Shown one piece after another: positions 37,344 through 48,697 of a stretch of 64,000 bases of DNA (position 1 is its first letter; every line of letters begins with the position of its first letter). Source of the stretch: Fraxinus americana. Its lineage: Eukaryota; Streptophyta; Magnoliopsida; Lamiales; Oleaceae. The stretch is taken from the NCBI GenBank assembly GCA_035079005.1, contig CM068709.1, positions 37,732,276 to 37,796,275 of the forward strand. Direction: 5' to 3'. Both the position numbers and the translations under genes were made by a program. The notes under the pieces were generated by a model. That model did not search any database, had not been told where the DNA came from, and saw nothing but the letters and a program-made list of their open reading frames with translations.

Positions 37344-37686
37344 TATCGGCGATCTCGAAGAAGAAGCTTGACTAATAATTTCAGTTGGACAATGAAATGA
37401 GTCAGGTGTTAAAACTAAAAGTTAAAAACAATTTCTAATTATTAAATTGTCAAGTCAGTGCTATTTCTGTCAATTTTCCCAATCTTACTCTCAAGGTCGG
37501 TTAAGCCCAATATCAATAAACCCCAATTATGTTTGCCACGTTAAAATTTTAGAAATTTTTTTGATAGTCCTTTGATCTTTTCCCTCCAATTTCTGTCTGT
37601 TTTCCAAAGGAGCGAAATTTTTTTTTTAAAAAAAATTAGAGTGTATTCCTGTTATTAACTCAATTTCTAAGAGAATTGAAAACAAA
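37344..37686. promoter_or_regulatory. Shared upstream region of two divergent genes
   Basis: The hydrolase (-) and SF3B2 relic (+) start codons are 343 bp apart and point away from each other, so this stretch would hold both promoters. It is AT-rich with a poly-T/A run near 37620; no single motif is decisive. Confidence 0.45.
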
Positions 37687-38112
37687 ATGACAGTAATCCC
37701 TGAGAATCTACCGTACCAAAACAGCGGTTTGAAATCCCAAAACCATAGCAACGCCGTCAAGAAATCACGGGAAAGCGAGCGGCCCAGGAGGCGACGGAAG
37801 CGGAAAAAAACAAGGCATCCCAGGCCACTACCGCCTCCGATGATGCCAGCGACACAGCCGCTGAGAACTCAAACGGCATCGTGAATGATAGCTTTAAAAA
37901 AGATTCTGATGCTCAGAAGGTACTGCTTCTAAATTTCTGTGATTACGAAGTGATTTCTAGGGTTTTGTGAATGGAATTTGAAATTTGCAGGTTAGTTTGT
38001 TAATACTCGTGCAGATCTGCCCACGTGAGGGTTTCGTTGTTCATGAAAATCTATGCATATGCATGTAAGCATTCATTTGTGCTCTTATGTGAGTAAGTTA
38101 ATAAACGGACGG

Positions 38113-38836
38113 TGTTACGGGTTAAAGAACAGAACGGACACGTGGCGTCACATCACGACGGTGGGACCAACTTAATTCGATCAGGATATAATTCTCTAGC
38201 TTCAGTTGTGAGTTCCGAGGCCCTGGCTACCAATCCGAGGCCCTCGTTATTACTCCGAGGCCCCTCCTTTTAACGTCCGAGGCCCATCAAAGATCCACTT
38301 ATGAGGATTCGGCCATGATGAAAATCTCTTACAAATGATTGATGTGACTTTTGTGTAAAGCTTAATTATGTCTTGTCTCGTCAATGTCAGAGCATTTAAT
38401 GTTAGTACAGCTATGAGAGTCAACTTGATTGCTAGGATTTGAGGTCTTGGTCGAGGAGATGAGGCCACGTGTAAGTTGATCCAAATGTCACAATTTGAGT
38501 TGTAACAATATAAATACCCCAACCATGTAACAAGGAAGGAACTAATGCAAAATTGAAGAATAAACTGAATCTTTTGAAGCCATTTCTCTCTCGTTTCAAT
38601 ATCATTTTTACAACATTTTGTTACAACGCAACCTTGTTATTTATCGATTGGATTCTTATACAATCGTGTTTCTTTTATGCCGGTGACCTGAACGGAAACG
38701 TCTCGTGCCTTTTTGCTACTCCCACGCTCATTCTCTGGAGTCCTCATGACCATTAATCGGCATTAGTGTGTTGGATTAAGCTTACGTGTGCACGAGTGGG
38801 TCCGGCATCTGTTGGCAACATTTTTTGGGGTCAACA
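38113..38836 (+). repeat. 5' LTR
   Basis: 724 bp, TG...CA ends. I count roughly 22 differences from the 3' LTR, about 97% identity. It contains a TATAAAT box at 38509-38515 followed by ACCCCAACC, and repeated CCGAGGCCC words at about 38215-38285. Confidence 0.95.
38509..38515 (+). promoter_or_regulatory. Probable LTR TATA box
   Basis: TATAAAT, conserved in the other LTR at 49094-49100, lying about two-fifths of the way from the 3' end of the LTR as expected for a U3 promoter. The transcription start is not determinable by eye. Confidence 0.5.
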
Positions 38837-38837
38837 G

Positions 38838-38856
38838 ATTGGCGCCGTCTGTGGGA
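38838..38856 (+). other. Primer binding site
   Basis: ATTGGCGCCGTCTGTGGGA follows the 5' LTR within one or two bases, where first-strand priming occurs. The TGGCGCC start is complementary to a tRNA 3' end. I do not assign the tRNA. Confidence 0.75.
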
Positions 38857-38999
38857 AGACACACTATAACCACGAGCAACCCCGTGGAAAAAGCTTGCTG
38901 AAACATTTCGGGCATCCCCCTTGAAAAGGATTTATTCTTCAAAGAAGAATAAGAGGAAGCCCCCGAAGTTCAAGTTTATTCAAGTTTCAAAAGACATGA

Positions 39000-40790
39000 G
39001 TTCAGAGAAGAGGCTCCCCTCTGCACGAACTAGAGAAGCCGACAATGAGGCCCCTGCGGTCCGACGCCGACCCCACCACCATCACAAAGCGAGGTGGTAG
39101 GAGGTTGGCGGCCCAAACATTAGGGAAATGGCAACCACGGGCACCCAATATGAGGAGCATTACTAATCAAAACTTGGCGATGCAAGAGCTATTGAGGCAA
39201 ATGCAAGGCCAGTGGAGGTCCCCCACCTCCCTCCTTTGTTCCACAAGAGCCATATCAACCCGACGAAGTTCGTAGTCAAAGAACTTATTCCTCCAGCAAG
39301 ATAGGGGAGGAAGCCCAAGAGAAAGGGAAGTTGGAGTCGATATTTCCTCCAATTATGCTTCCGGCCGACCCTCCGAGGCCCCGTTCAACATGGAGGATAA
39401 TTTCCCTCCCGAATATGAGCCAAGACCGAGGCCCTGCAGGTCGCTAAAGGTATTTGATAAAGCTAGCCCGACAGGTCGAGGCGAAGACAAAGGAATGCAG
39501 CCCACGCTTCTAGGAATAGGCCACGCCCCCCACCTCCGAGGTTCGCAAGCTGGAGGAAAGGCAAGAACGTGCCCCCGTGCTATGCCACCTCGTCATGAAC
39601 GCCTTAGGAGGGATGAGGAGGCTCGCAACCAGTGCAGACCCTCCACGCAGCCCCTGTATGAAGCCGAGGCTAATTATGATTCTGGATGGTCCCCGCAGAT
39701 CCCGCGACTTAGATGATGACGATGACAACCCGCCATTCTCAAGGGAGCTAAGAAATGCCTGTGTCCCAAATCATTATACTATGCCCAAGATACCTAAATA
39801 TGATGGGAGAGGCGACCCGCAGAAGCACTTGAATAGCTACAAAACACACATGAGCCCGAGAGGCGCCACCCACCGTTAAATGCAGGGCCTTCCATTTGAC
39901 TCTAAGTGGAGTCGTCAAATTTGGTATAGTAGGTTACCTCCGAGCATTCGAAGTTGGCCGTAATTCAAAACCACCTTTTTGAAAAGATTCGCAGTAGTAA
40001 AGAAGGCGAGGCCCCAATCCAACGCCTCCAAGATATGAGACAATGCCTGAAGAAACTTTGAAAAGTTTTCTCGTCCCGCTCACGGACGAAATGACTTGCC
40101 GTGTTCAAGTCACCGATCGCGAAGCTCTATCCGCCTTAGAGGAGGCCTCAACATGAATACCCCGTTTTGGAGAGATGTGCAGAATCGCATCCTCCAACTT
40201 ATGATGCTTTGTTGGAGATGATGCGACGTGAAATCATCAATGAGGAACCGATAGAACATCGAAACAGTAAGGGCAGGGGTTTACAACCCCAACAACGGCA
40301 ACGTGCAGGGTCCAACCTCCCACCCGATGGATCGCCAGCTGGGTCAACCCAATGCGGAAGCCGCTCAAGGCTCGGCGTGCACTCTGCCGCCGCCACGTTG
40401 AATGCCGTACCAACTTTGGCCTACGAGGACGTACCGACTACGGTACCCCGAAACCCACGGAACACAACAGCCCCCACAGGACGAGGCCGGGGAAGGAACT
40501 CGAATCCGCAAGCAGGCAACTCCCAAGGATATTGCACTTATCACCATTCTTCCCATGCCACGGATCAGAGACATAGCCTTGCATCCCGTAAATTTGGATT
40601 CCGAAGTCAATCGGAACAACTCCATCGAGGAGCAGCCCCCGCCGAGGCAAGATTCACGATCTAGGCGAGGCGAGTTCTTCCCATCACAGGAAGCATCTCC
40701 CCGCGGAAGAGAAAGAGAAAGGAATAGAAACCCAAATGAACAAGAACGAAGAGACCATCGAGGTAGACCTCGATGATGTCCTTCGTTCAT
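39000..40790 (+). pseudogene. Retrotransposon gag region, frameshifted
   Basis: Capsid part: MPKIPKYDGRGDPQKHLNSY (from about 39780), then in other frames WYSRLPPSIRSW and a TFLKRF block. A late-gag piece, GGLNMNTPFWRDVQNRI with TYDALLEMMRREIINEE, is at about 40140-40240. The basic, Pro-rich tail carries a partial zinc-knuckle-like GYCTYHHSSHATDQRH at about 40522. At least four frame changes occur. Confidence 0.8.
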
Positions 40791-40931
40791 GAGATTGACA
40801 CAATATTTGGAGGTCCTTATGTTGGTGGAAGCACCGTGAAACTCTCAAAGGAACTACGTGCGAGAGGCAAGGGCTCCTCCATTGACCTACATTGTGGGCA
40901 GCAGTCATGAAGGAGCCAATCGCCTCCGATT

Positions 40932-41284
40932 GTGTTTACACATGAAGATTCCGAAGGTATTCATTACCCACACTGTGATGCTCTGGTAGTAAGAGCTGTG
41001 ATAGCCAGGAACGGACTGAGGCGAATGCTGGTAGACAATGGCAGTTCTGTGAACATCCTATTTGGATCTACCTTTGACAAAATGATCCTGGATCATGAGT
41101 TAACCGCCACCAACACCCCCTTATATGGTTTCACGGGGGACAGTATTATCCCAAGGGGCAAAATTACCCTAGCTGTAGAAATGGGAGCTCCACCCCTAGT
41201 AACCACATGTTTTATGGAATTTTTGGTAGTGGACAGCAGGTCAGCCTATCATGGGGTATTGGGGAGGCCCGCATCAAGGACTTA
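40932..41284 (+). pseudogene. Retrotransposon aspartic protease region
   Basis: The longest uninterrupted piece of the element, 117 residues. The active site is MLVDNGSSVNILF (D-N-G-S where many relatives have D-T/G-G-S), followed by the flap region and HGVLGRPA, which matches the end of Tat-type proteases. It normally lies between gag and RT in one polyprotein; here it is isolated by frameshifts. Confidence 0.8.
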
Positions 41285-41579
41285 GGAGCAATTACCTCCA
41301 TTCATCACCTATGCATGAAGTTCCAAACCGATAAAGGGTGGCAACGGTCAAAGGAGACCAAAGAGGGGCAAGGGAATGCTACCTAAATTTCGTGATGAGA
41401 AGCCGAGCCTGTGGATATGCACATGGTGGCGGGCACCGGTAGCCTCGGATTACCAAAGACTTGATGAACTCGATCCACGAATAACCGAGTGTCGATTCTC
41501 AGGCCCCCATGGAAGAGTTAGAAAGCTTTCCTATCGACTCAAAGGAACCAACCAAGTCACAGTGTTGGAAGAAGTTTAG

Positions 41580-42910
41580 CCCTGAGATTCAAAGGGGAGC
41601 TTAAAGAGTTTTTGTGCAAGAATCACGACGTCTTTGCTTGGAGGCATGAGGATATGGTAGGCATTGACCCCGGTGTCGGCGTGCCATCACCTACAAATTG
41701 ATCCCAAAGTTGCCCCGCACAGACAAGAGGCGAGCCCTTAACCCGCAGAGGTACGAGGCCTTGGAAAGAGGAAGTACAAGCTTGTTAACAATGGCTTTAT
41801 AAGGGAGGCCCTCTACCCAAAATGGATATCCAATCCCAGACTGTGAAAAAGCACAATGGGAAGTGGAGGGTATGCATTGATTTTTCTCGACCTCAATAAG
41901 GCGTGTCCAAAAGACACTTTCCCATTTCCCGTAATTGATTAGTTGGTGGACTCCATGCATTGGACACGAGTCCCCCGAGTTTCATGGATGCTTACTCAAG
42001 TTACAATCAAATCCCCATGTACTCAAAGTGACGAGGAACACACCTCGCTCATAACGGACCGAGGCCTTTATTGCTAATGATGCCTTTTGGATTAAAGAAT
42101 GCCGGAGCAACTTACCGCAGGTTAGTAAACAAGATGTTTGCTAATTTGCTTGGGAAAACTATGGAGGTCTATGTAGATGACATGCTTGTTAAGAGTCCGA
42201 AAGTGGATGATCACATATCCCACCACCATTAAGCTTTGAAGTTCGCGAAAGTACCGAATGAAATTGAATCCCCTAAAATGTGCATTTGGGGTAGAAGGTC
42301 AGTGCAAGTTCTTGGGGTACATGGTCAATCAACGTGGCATCGAAGCAAATCCAAAAGATCCAAGCGCCGATCGAGATGAAATCCCCTAAACCAAAAGAAG
42401 TGCAAAGTTTGACGGTCGTGTTGCTTTGAGCCGTTTTATATCGAAATCCATCGATAAGTGCCTCCCATTCTTTAGGATACTCAAGGAGGACAGAGGTTCC
42501 CGGGATCGAGGAGGTGAAGATGCTTTCCAGGGGCTCAAAAGGCACTTAAAGTGTGCCCCTCCTATCAAAACCCAAACTTGGCGAGGTGCTACAATTTTAC
42601 TTAGCGGTTCCCTCGAGGCTATAAGTGCAAGACTTGTGAGGGAGGAGAATTCAACTCACCGTCGTTTATTATATCAGTGCTTTAATACCTCCCGAGACGC
42701 GATACCCGTGACATGGAAAAGTTAGCCCGGCATCGATCATCGCTTCTCGTAAATTGAGGCCTTATTTTCAGGCTCACACCATTCATGTACTGACAAACTT
42801 TCCACTCAGACAAGTTCTACAAAAGCCAGACGCCTCGGGTAGACTACTGAAGTGGGCAGTGAGTTGAGCGAATTTGAAATTCTCTTCAAAGCGTAACTGT
42901 CAAAGGGAAA
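41580..42910 (+). pseudogene. Reverse transcriptase and attached RNase H
   Basis: Pieces in several frames: FKGELKEFLCKNHDVFAWRH; KWRVCIDF; CPKDTFPFPVID; then MPFGLKNAGATYRRLVNKMF and the catalytic YVDDMLVKS, whose YVDD is at 42170-42181. A degenerate RNase H follows (GSLEAISA, LVREENSTHR; LKWAVELSEFEI-like text to about 42890). Frameshifts and stops separate almost every motif. Confidence 0.85.
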
Positions 42911-42959
42911 GCTTTACAGATTTTGTTGCAGTAATTTACCAACGTGCCAGAAATTGGCA

Positions 42960-43340
42960 GAGGCGGAGCCTTCCGAGCCCCCAACATGGAATTTGTTCAT
43001 AGACGGTTCGGTGTGGGAGATGTGCTCAAAGCCGGCGTAGTCCTTGTGAGCCCCGAAGGTCATATGTTGAATAGCGCAAGACGGTTCCGCCTTCAAAGCC
43101 ACCAACAATGCCGCAGATATGAGGCCCTCCTCGCCGGGGCCTCAAAGCTAGCCAAGGAAATGCAAGTAAAGAGGCTTCACATCGCCAGCGACTCCCGGCT
43201 TATAGCGGGACGTAAACGGCAACTTCATGGCAAGTGGACAAAGCCATATAGCCTCATATCTCAAATTGGTAATGAGCCTACTCCCTTCCTTTGAGAAATT
43301 TGAATTGCCGTATACCACGCCTTGAAAACGCGCACGCCGA
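42960..43340 (+). pseudogene. Second RNase H domain
   Basis: EFVHRRFG/FIDGSVW-type start, then AGVVLVSPEGHMLNSARRF, YEALLAGASKLAKEMQVKRL and IASDSRLI. A separate second RNase H after the RT-attached one is a feature of Tat-lineage Ty3/gypsy elements (family knowledge). Two small frame changes. Confidence 0.7.
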
Positions 43341-43609
43341 TGCCTTATCTAAGCTAGCAAGAAAGATTCGAATTGTTGGCGCTGGTCCCAATTGAACACC
43401 TCCCTCAGGCCGTCCACCTCCGCAGAGGTGGTGATGCGGGTAGAAGGTACTCCAACTTGGATGCAACCTCTCATATCTTACCTCAAAGATCATTCCTTAC
43501 CCGATAATAAGGAAGATGCGTATAAAATACGTAGAAGGTCCGCCCATTTCTTGTTAGAAGGACGAGGTTCTATACAAACGCGGATTCTCCTCGCACCTCT
43601 CTTCGGTGC

Positions 43610-44500
43610 GTAGGAGAAGAAGAAGCTGATTATGTACTTAGAGAAATTCATGAGGGCATTTGTGGCAATCACTCCGGAGGATTAGCTTTGGCCAATACAA
43701 AGCATTGAGGCGTGGATACATCGTCTACAATGAAAAAGATGCTCTCAAATTCGTCGCAAATGCGACAAGTGCCAACGTTTTTCCAACGTGCAGGCAACCT
43801 CTCGTGAGCTTACTACAAATGCCCCATGGCCCTTTAGCAAGTGGGGTGGACCTCATTGGCCCATTACCTAAGGGCAGAGGGAGGCGCCGCTTCGCCATAG
43901 TAGCTATCGATTATTTCACGAAATGGGTAGAAGTCGAGCCTTCCGGCAAAGATCACCGAGGCCAACACTTCCAAATTTCTATGGAAGAATATCATTTGCC
44001 GCCTCGGCATCCCTCACTCGATCGTCTCTCGATAACGGCAAACAATTTGACAACCGGAAGGTCCGGACCTCTCGCGAAGAACTTGGAATCGTAAAGCACT
44101 TTTCTACGCCTCATCACCCTGTGCCACGGCCAAGTGGAGGCCATCAACAAGACCATCAAACACACCTTGAAAAAGAAGCTCGATACGACGAAGGGAGCTT
44201 GGGTAGATGAATTACCCTGGTGTGCATGGGCGATACGAACGACGAGCAGAACACCTACAGTGGAAACCCCTTTCTCCATGACTGGCGGCGCCGAAGCGAT
44301 GAGCCCAGTGGAGGTAAAGGGTTACCTCACCCGTAAGATTAAGCTTCAATGAGATATCTAATGAGGAACTTCGAAGGTGTGAGCTCGATTTCCTTGAAGA
44401 AAAGAGGGATGATTCCCACTGAAGCTTGCAACCTACCGAGAGGAAGACGAGTCGATACTACAACTCAAAGATGAAAAGGAGGTCCTTCCGCATAAACGAC
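43610..44500 (+). pseudogene. Integrase region, frameshifted
   Basis: Zinc-finger part: EIHEGICGNHS and ALRRGY. Core: GVDLIGPLPKGRGRRRFAIV with FTKWVEVEPSG, then DNGKQFDN and VEAINKTIKHTLKKKLD give the D, D and E of the catalytic triad. The C-terminal part has AWVDELPWCAWAIRTTSRTP and further remnants to about 44600. Confidence 0.85.
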
Positions 44501-44749
44501 TTAGTCCTTCGCAGGTTTTCCTATCCTCAAAGGAGCCGGGGTGGGCACCCTAGGACCCAATCGGGAAGGACCCTACCAAATTGAAAAGGAAATTCGCCCG
44601 CACCTACTGGATAAAAGACATGGATGACGGCGTAATTCCAACCTCACCCGTGGAATGTTGAGCATCCGAGAATGTATTATCAAGTGTAATCGCATTTGGA
44701 TGTTGTTCCCCAGCCTTTATAAATAAATAAGTTTTCTCAGCCAACTACC

Positions 44750-45330
44750 ATAAGCGCTGGGCGCTTCGAGGAGAGGATGGAACCTTAAAAGAAGGCCACC
44801 TCGTTCGAACTCCAAAGCGTACATCACAAGCCTCCATTTGGTGAAGCTGAACGCTAAAGGAGAAGCTCTCCGCTTGATGAACCATCCACCAAGCCGAGAA
44901 GCGTGGCGCTTCTGGAGGAGAGATGGAACCTTAAAAGAAGGCCACCTCGTTCGAACTCCAAAGCGCACATCACAAGCCTCCCTTTGGTGAAGTCGAACGC
45001 CAAAGGGAGAAGCCTCCGCTTGGATGAACCATCCACCAAGTCGAGAAGCGTGGGCGTCTGGAGGAGAGGATGGAACCTTAAAAGAAGGCCACCTCGTTCG
45101 AACTCCAAAGCGCACATCACAAGCCTCCCTTGGTGAAGCCGAACGCCAAAGGAGAAGCCTCGCTTGGATGAACCATCCACCAAGTTGAGAAGCGTGGGCG
45201 CTTAGGAGGAGAGATGGAACCTAAAAGAAGGCCACCTGCTCGAACTCCAAAGCGCACATCACAAGCCTCCCTTTGGTGAAGTCGAACGCTAAAGGGAGAA
45301 GCCTTCTCGCTTGGATGAACCGTTCACCAA
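44750..45330 (+). repeat. Four tandem units of about 146 bp after integrase
   Basis: The word ATGGAACCTTAAAAGAAGG, or a near copy, starts at 44777, 44923, 45070 and 45214 (spacing 146, 147, 144). Each unit also holds CACCTCGTTCGAACTCCAAA, CATCACAAGCCTCC and GAACCATCCACCAAG. Similarity between units is high, with small indels. Minus-strand open frames across it only reflect the repeat. Confidence 0.9.
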
Positions 45331-45599
45331 GCAAGAGGTTAAAAACAGCTTCATCAAGGATTAAGTTAAGATAGTTTCGTAATGATACCCCGGAAAGCTT
45401 GTCAAAAGTTTTGTAAAGGAGCTTCAGTTAAGTTACCTCAGATTTGCTAAGTTTGCTTGGTTGCTTTGCTGAATAGTTTGCTTAGTTATCCCATTCTAGT
45501 TATTAATTATTTAAGTATGGCAAGGCCTTAATACTGTTGCATTAAGTTAAGTTCATTGTAGAAAAGATAAATGGCAACGCAAAGATGAAGCAAAATCAA

Positions 45600-47800
45600 G
45601 TATATTGATATGCCGAATGAATTACAAAGTAATGAGTTAAAATTACAAATCGTATCAAGGAGCAAAGTGGGGGAGCTGGAGCATCCGTTGCTTGAGGTGC
45701 TTCAACAGTTGAGGCCCTTCGCAGGCTCATCTTCGTGGATCAAGTTCCACCACCTCACCTTCTTCAAGCAGGTGTTTGTGGAACCTCCTCCTCCAAGAAC
45801 TCACCTCACCGTAAAACATCGAGCTCGGACGCGCCTCTCCCAACCTCTCAAAGACCTCCCGATAGGCCACTCGTCCCAATACGTGCCGAAGCGTTGATAC
45901 TCTGTGTGATGGAAGTTGGCTATATAATTCCTCACCGCAATATCGCCGCCTCGACCACGTCGCCTTCATATCTTTTCACTTCGGCCTCCACCTACCTCAG
46001 CCTCCTTCTCCATGAACCGCCTTGGCGTCCCTAGCCCCAAGCATCCTGTGTTTGCCTTCTCCAAAGGTGCTTCAGCTGACCTTCGGTGGTTGTCAGAAAT
46101 CTCCACCTTTTTGGTGAGGGCACCACCACATCGTCTCGCGAACCTCCTTCTTCGGGCCTCAATCTCGCCAGAGAGCATCGCGTTTTGAATCATCAACATC
46201 TCTCTCGAATTCTCGCTCAATGTTGGCCTCCTTCTTCTCCGCCACCTTCCGCCTTCACTTTTTCCGGGCTGTCGCGCGAGGCTCTATTCTGATTGAATAT
46301 CCGCAAAACAGCTGGCATTCCAATGCAACCCCAAGGCCCTGGCAAGTTGGCTCACCAAAGTAGTGGTGAGGTCCACGGCATCACAGGTGGCCACATATCT
46401 GCCACCTCTCCGTCCGAACTTGTTGAAGCCCTCGTTGGCCGCCTCACCTCCGGAGGCAGCATTTCTATTACAGGGGCTATTTTGTCCTCCTCGCCCCCAG
46501 AAATTCCCAGACTTTCCCCGGAGTCCTCTCCACAACCTTCTTCGTGGCCCTCTGCTCTCGCCACGTCATCCATGACGATCTTCCTAGACCGCCACCATGG
46601 CAAGATCAATCGAAGACGGAGGAGCTTCGGCCGCTTCGAACCCCTTCTCAAAGGACACAATGTGGTCCCAAAACTTGACGACCCCCACCTCGGGGCCCAG
46701 TTTTCTCTTCTTTGTGGCTCATCGCCCACCCTCGCCTCTTCGCCACCGTCGGGCTTGCCACCTTTTGGGGCCTCCTCTTGCACCTCCTCCTCAGCCTCTT
46801 TCTCATTTTTGTTCTTGCCGAGGCGGTCCAGCTGACTTTACCTCGTTTTGCCCCACTGACCTGTGTTTTAGTGCTTTCGCCTGGCAAGATGGAGGTGGCC
46901 TTCATTATACCGGCCATATCAGCAGGGCATAATCCTTCTTGGTGAATTTATCTCGCGATTACGAAGAGAAGTCATTCAAATCATTAAAGGAGGCGTTAGT
47001 TAAAAGTAAAGGCGCCTCTAATTGGGGGCCATCATCCAAATCAATGAAGTATCTCTTGCTTCCTTTCGATTAAGGGAGAAAAGCTTGAGCCTCGAGATCG
47101 TTGGTAAATGTCTTCACAATGGCCCACTCACCTTTCAAAGCTCGCACTCACAGTGCTACAATCTGCAAAAAAGTGGGCGCTTATCGCATCGTAAACAAAG
47201 TGTTGAAGCTATAAGAACTCAAGACGACACTCACAAGTTCCTCGTAGTACTGGGTCGGCGCTGAACAATGGGACAAAGATCTCCCTCCACCATCCGCCAC
47301 CTACCCGTCACCCGAACCACGACTCCTTCCACCCCTTTATGGATGAAGGGAGCCCAACCACAAAGGGGGCGTGGGAGCCCTGTGGAGTGATGTAATACAC
47401 ACCCCTCAGTCATCTTTTCCCACGACCCGTGGAAGAGGGACTCGAAACATGAAGTGGGAGGTCCTCGCCTCGTAGACACTTCCTTCCACAGAAGTAGGTC
47501 CCCACGACTCGCTCCACCCATTGGGAAGAATTTGGGCGGGGGGACAACATGAAGGTCCTCGACAACTCCTAAAGAAGGTGGGTGTGGGGCAGACGCACAC
47601 CCGCCTTGCTGTGTGTTCACCGAAGGCCACACAATTGGGCTCGGAAAACAAGCCCTTTCGTGAGCATCAGTGACCAAGAGTTCGACGTGAATGGGGGATG
47701 TTATAGGTCCGCCAAGTCTGCCTAGTTTGGCGTATGATATTGGATCGATTTTGCTGCCCCCATCCCGCCTCATAATCTATAGGCTCTTCGGTCATACTAT
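45600..47800 (-). pseudogene. Degenerate antisense coding-like region of the element
   Basis: Between integrase and the 3' LTR several long minus-strand frames follow one another (47773-47231, 46917-46648, 46783-46352, 46535-46284, 46220-45966). Fragments include GLPSSIKGWKESWF near 47330 and a Glu/Lys/Arg-rich part. Tat-lineage elements are known to carry antisense ORFs here; the KGWK text resembles that class, but frameshifts prevent a firm match. Confidence 0.5.
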
Positions 47801-48395
47801 ACCACTCACCAGAGGCCCTGCATTAATCGATTCCTCCCACTCCTAACTACATCACAAGGCAGAGACGCCTCGAAGACATTGTTGTTGGAAGAATATGAAT
47901 AGTGCAAGAAAAGGGTGTCTAAGGAAAATAGGAAGACAACTACGTAAGGAGAAAATACCTAAAGCGAAGGAAAGACTTTAAAGTTCGCCGGAAGTTCGTC
48001 GGAAAATGATTGACAAAGACGCTTTCGTAGATTTCGTAGTGTTTCTCAGAAAGTAAAGTATGAAAATGGCAAAGTTTTGGCTTTTATACTAGCGAAGGAT
48101 TCAAATTTCACTGTTAGATCGATCTCGCTTAATCCGAGGCATACAAAATTGCACAAATCTTGACCCTTGAAATCAAACGTTTTCTCTACATCAACGCCTC
48201 AGATTTGTGCGTGCACGAACCAACACTGGCTCACGCGTGAACTTGTCCTCGAAACTACTCACCCCAATAATTAGCCATCATTGCGCATTAAATAAAAACA
48301 GCTGTACGGCTATTGAAACTCGTCTCGATGCAGTTCATTGCCTTGGAAACATAAGAAACCGTCACATCACAGGCATCAATTTCTATGAACGTCGC

Positions 48396-48580
48396 CTCGC
48401 CTCATCAAAAGGAAATGCCTCGCCGCAGTCGAATACGAACTCGCCTCATCAAAAGGAAATCAGCTCGCCGCTCGAATATGAACTCGCCTCATCAAAAGGA
48501 AATCACGCCTCGAATATGAACTCGCCTCATCAAAAGGAAATCACTCGCCATCGAATACGAACTCACCTCATCTCGACGTA
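48396..48580 (+). repeat. Five short tandem units (about 40 bp) before the 3' LTR
   Basis: CTCGCCTCATCAAAAGGAAA starts at 48396, 48440, 48483 and 48521, with a fifth CTCACCTCATC at 48562 (period 38-44). Spacers hold CGAATA(C/T)GAA. Confidence 0.85.
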
Positions 48581-48678
48581 GCTCCAAAAGAACTTCAATT
48601 TCACAGCGACTTTTTTAGAAATGGCGTAGCTACGTAAAATTCAGATTTGAAAGCCCACGCCTGGCATAAATGACCACA

Positions 48679-48697
48679 CATGGACTTGGGGGACTAT
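48679..48697 (+). other. Possible polypurine tract
   Basis: TGGACTTGGGGGACTAT lies directly before the 3' LTR where plus-strand priming happens. It is purine-rich but interrupted, so the exact primer is uncertain. Confidence 0.4.

Noticed and set aside
44717..45183. Long minus-strand frames with repeated GGLLLRFH-type text
   Set aside because: They are translations of the 146-bp tandem array.
46284..46945. Several plus-strand Ser/Pro-rich frames in the retroelement
   Set aside because: Low-complexity shadows; the minus strand carries the more plausible, still degenerate, coding text.
48396..48580. A CRISPR-like array
   Set aside because: The spacing is short, spacers are near-identical, and it lies inside a plant retrotransposon; it is an ordinary tandem repeat.
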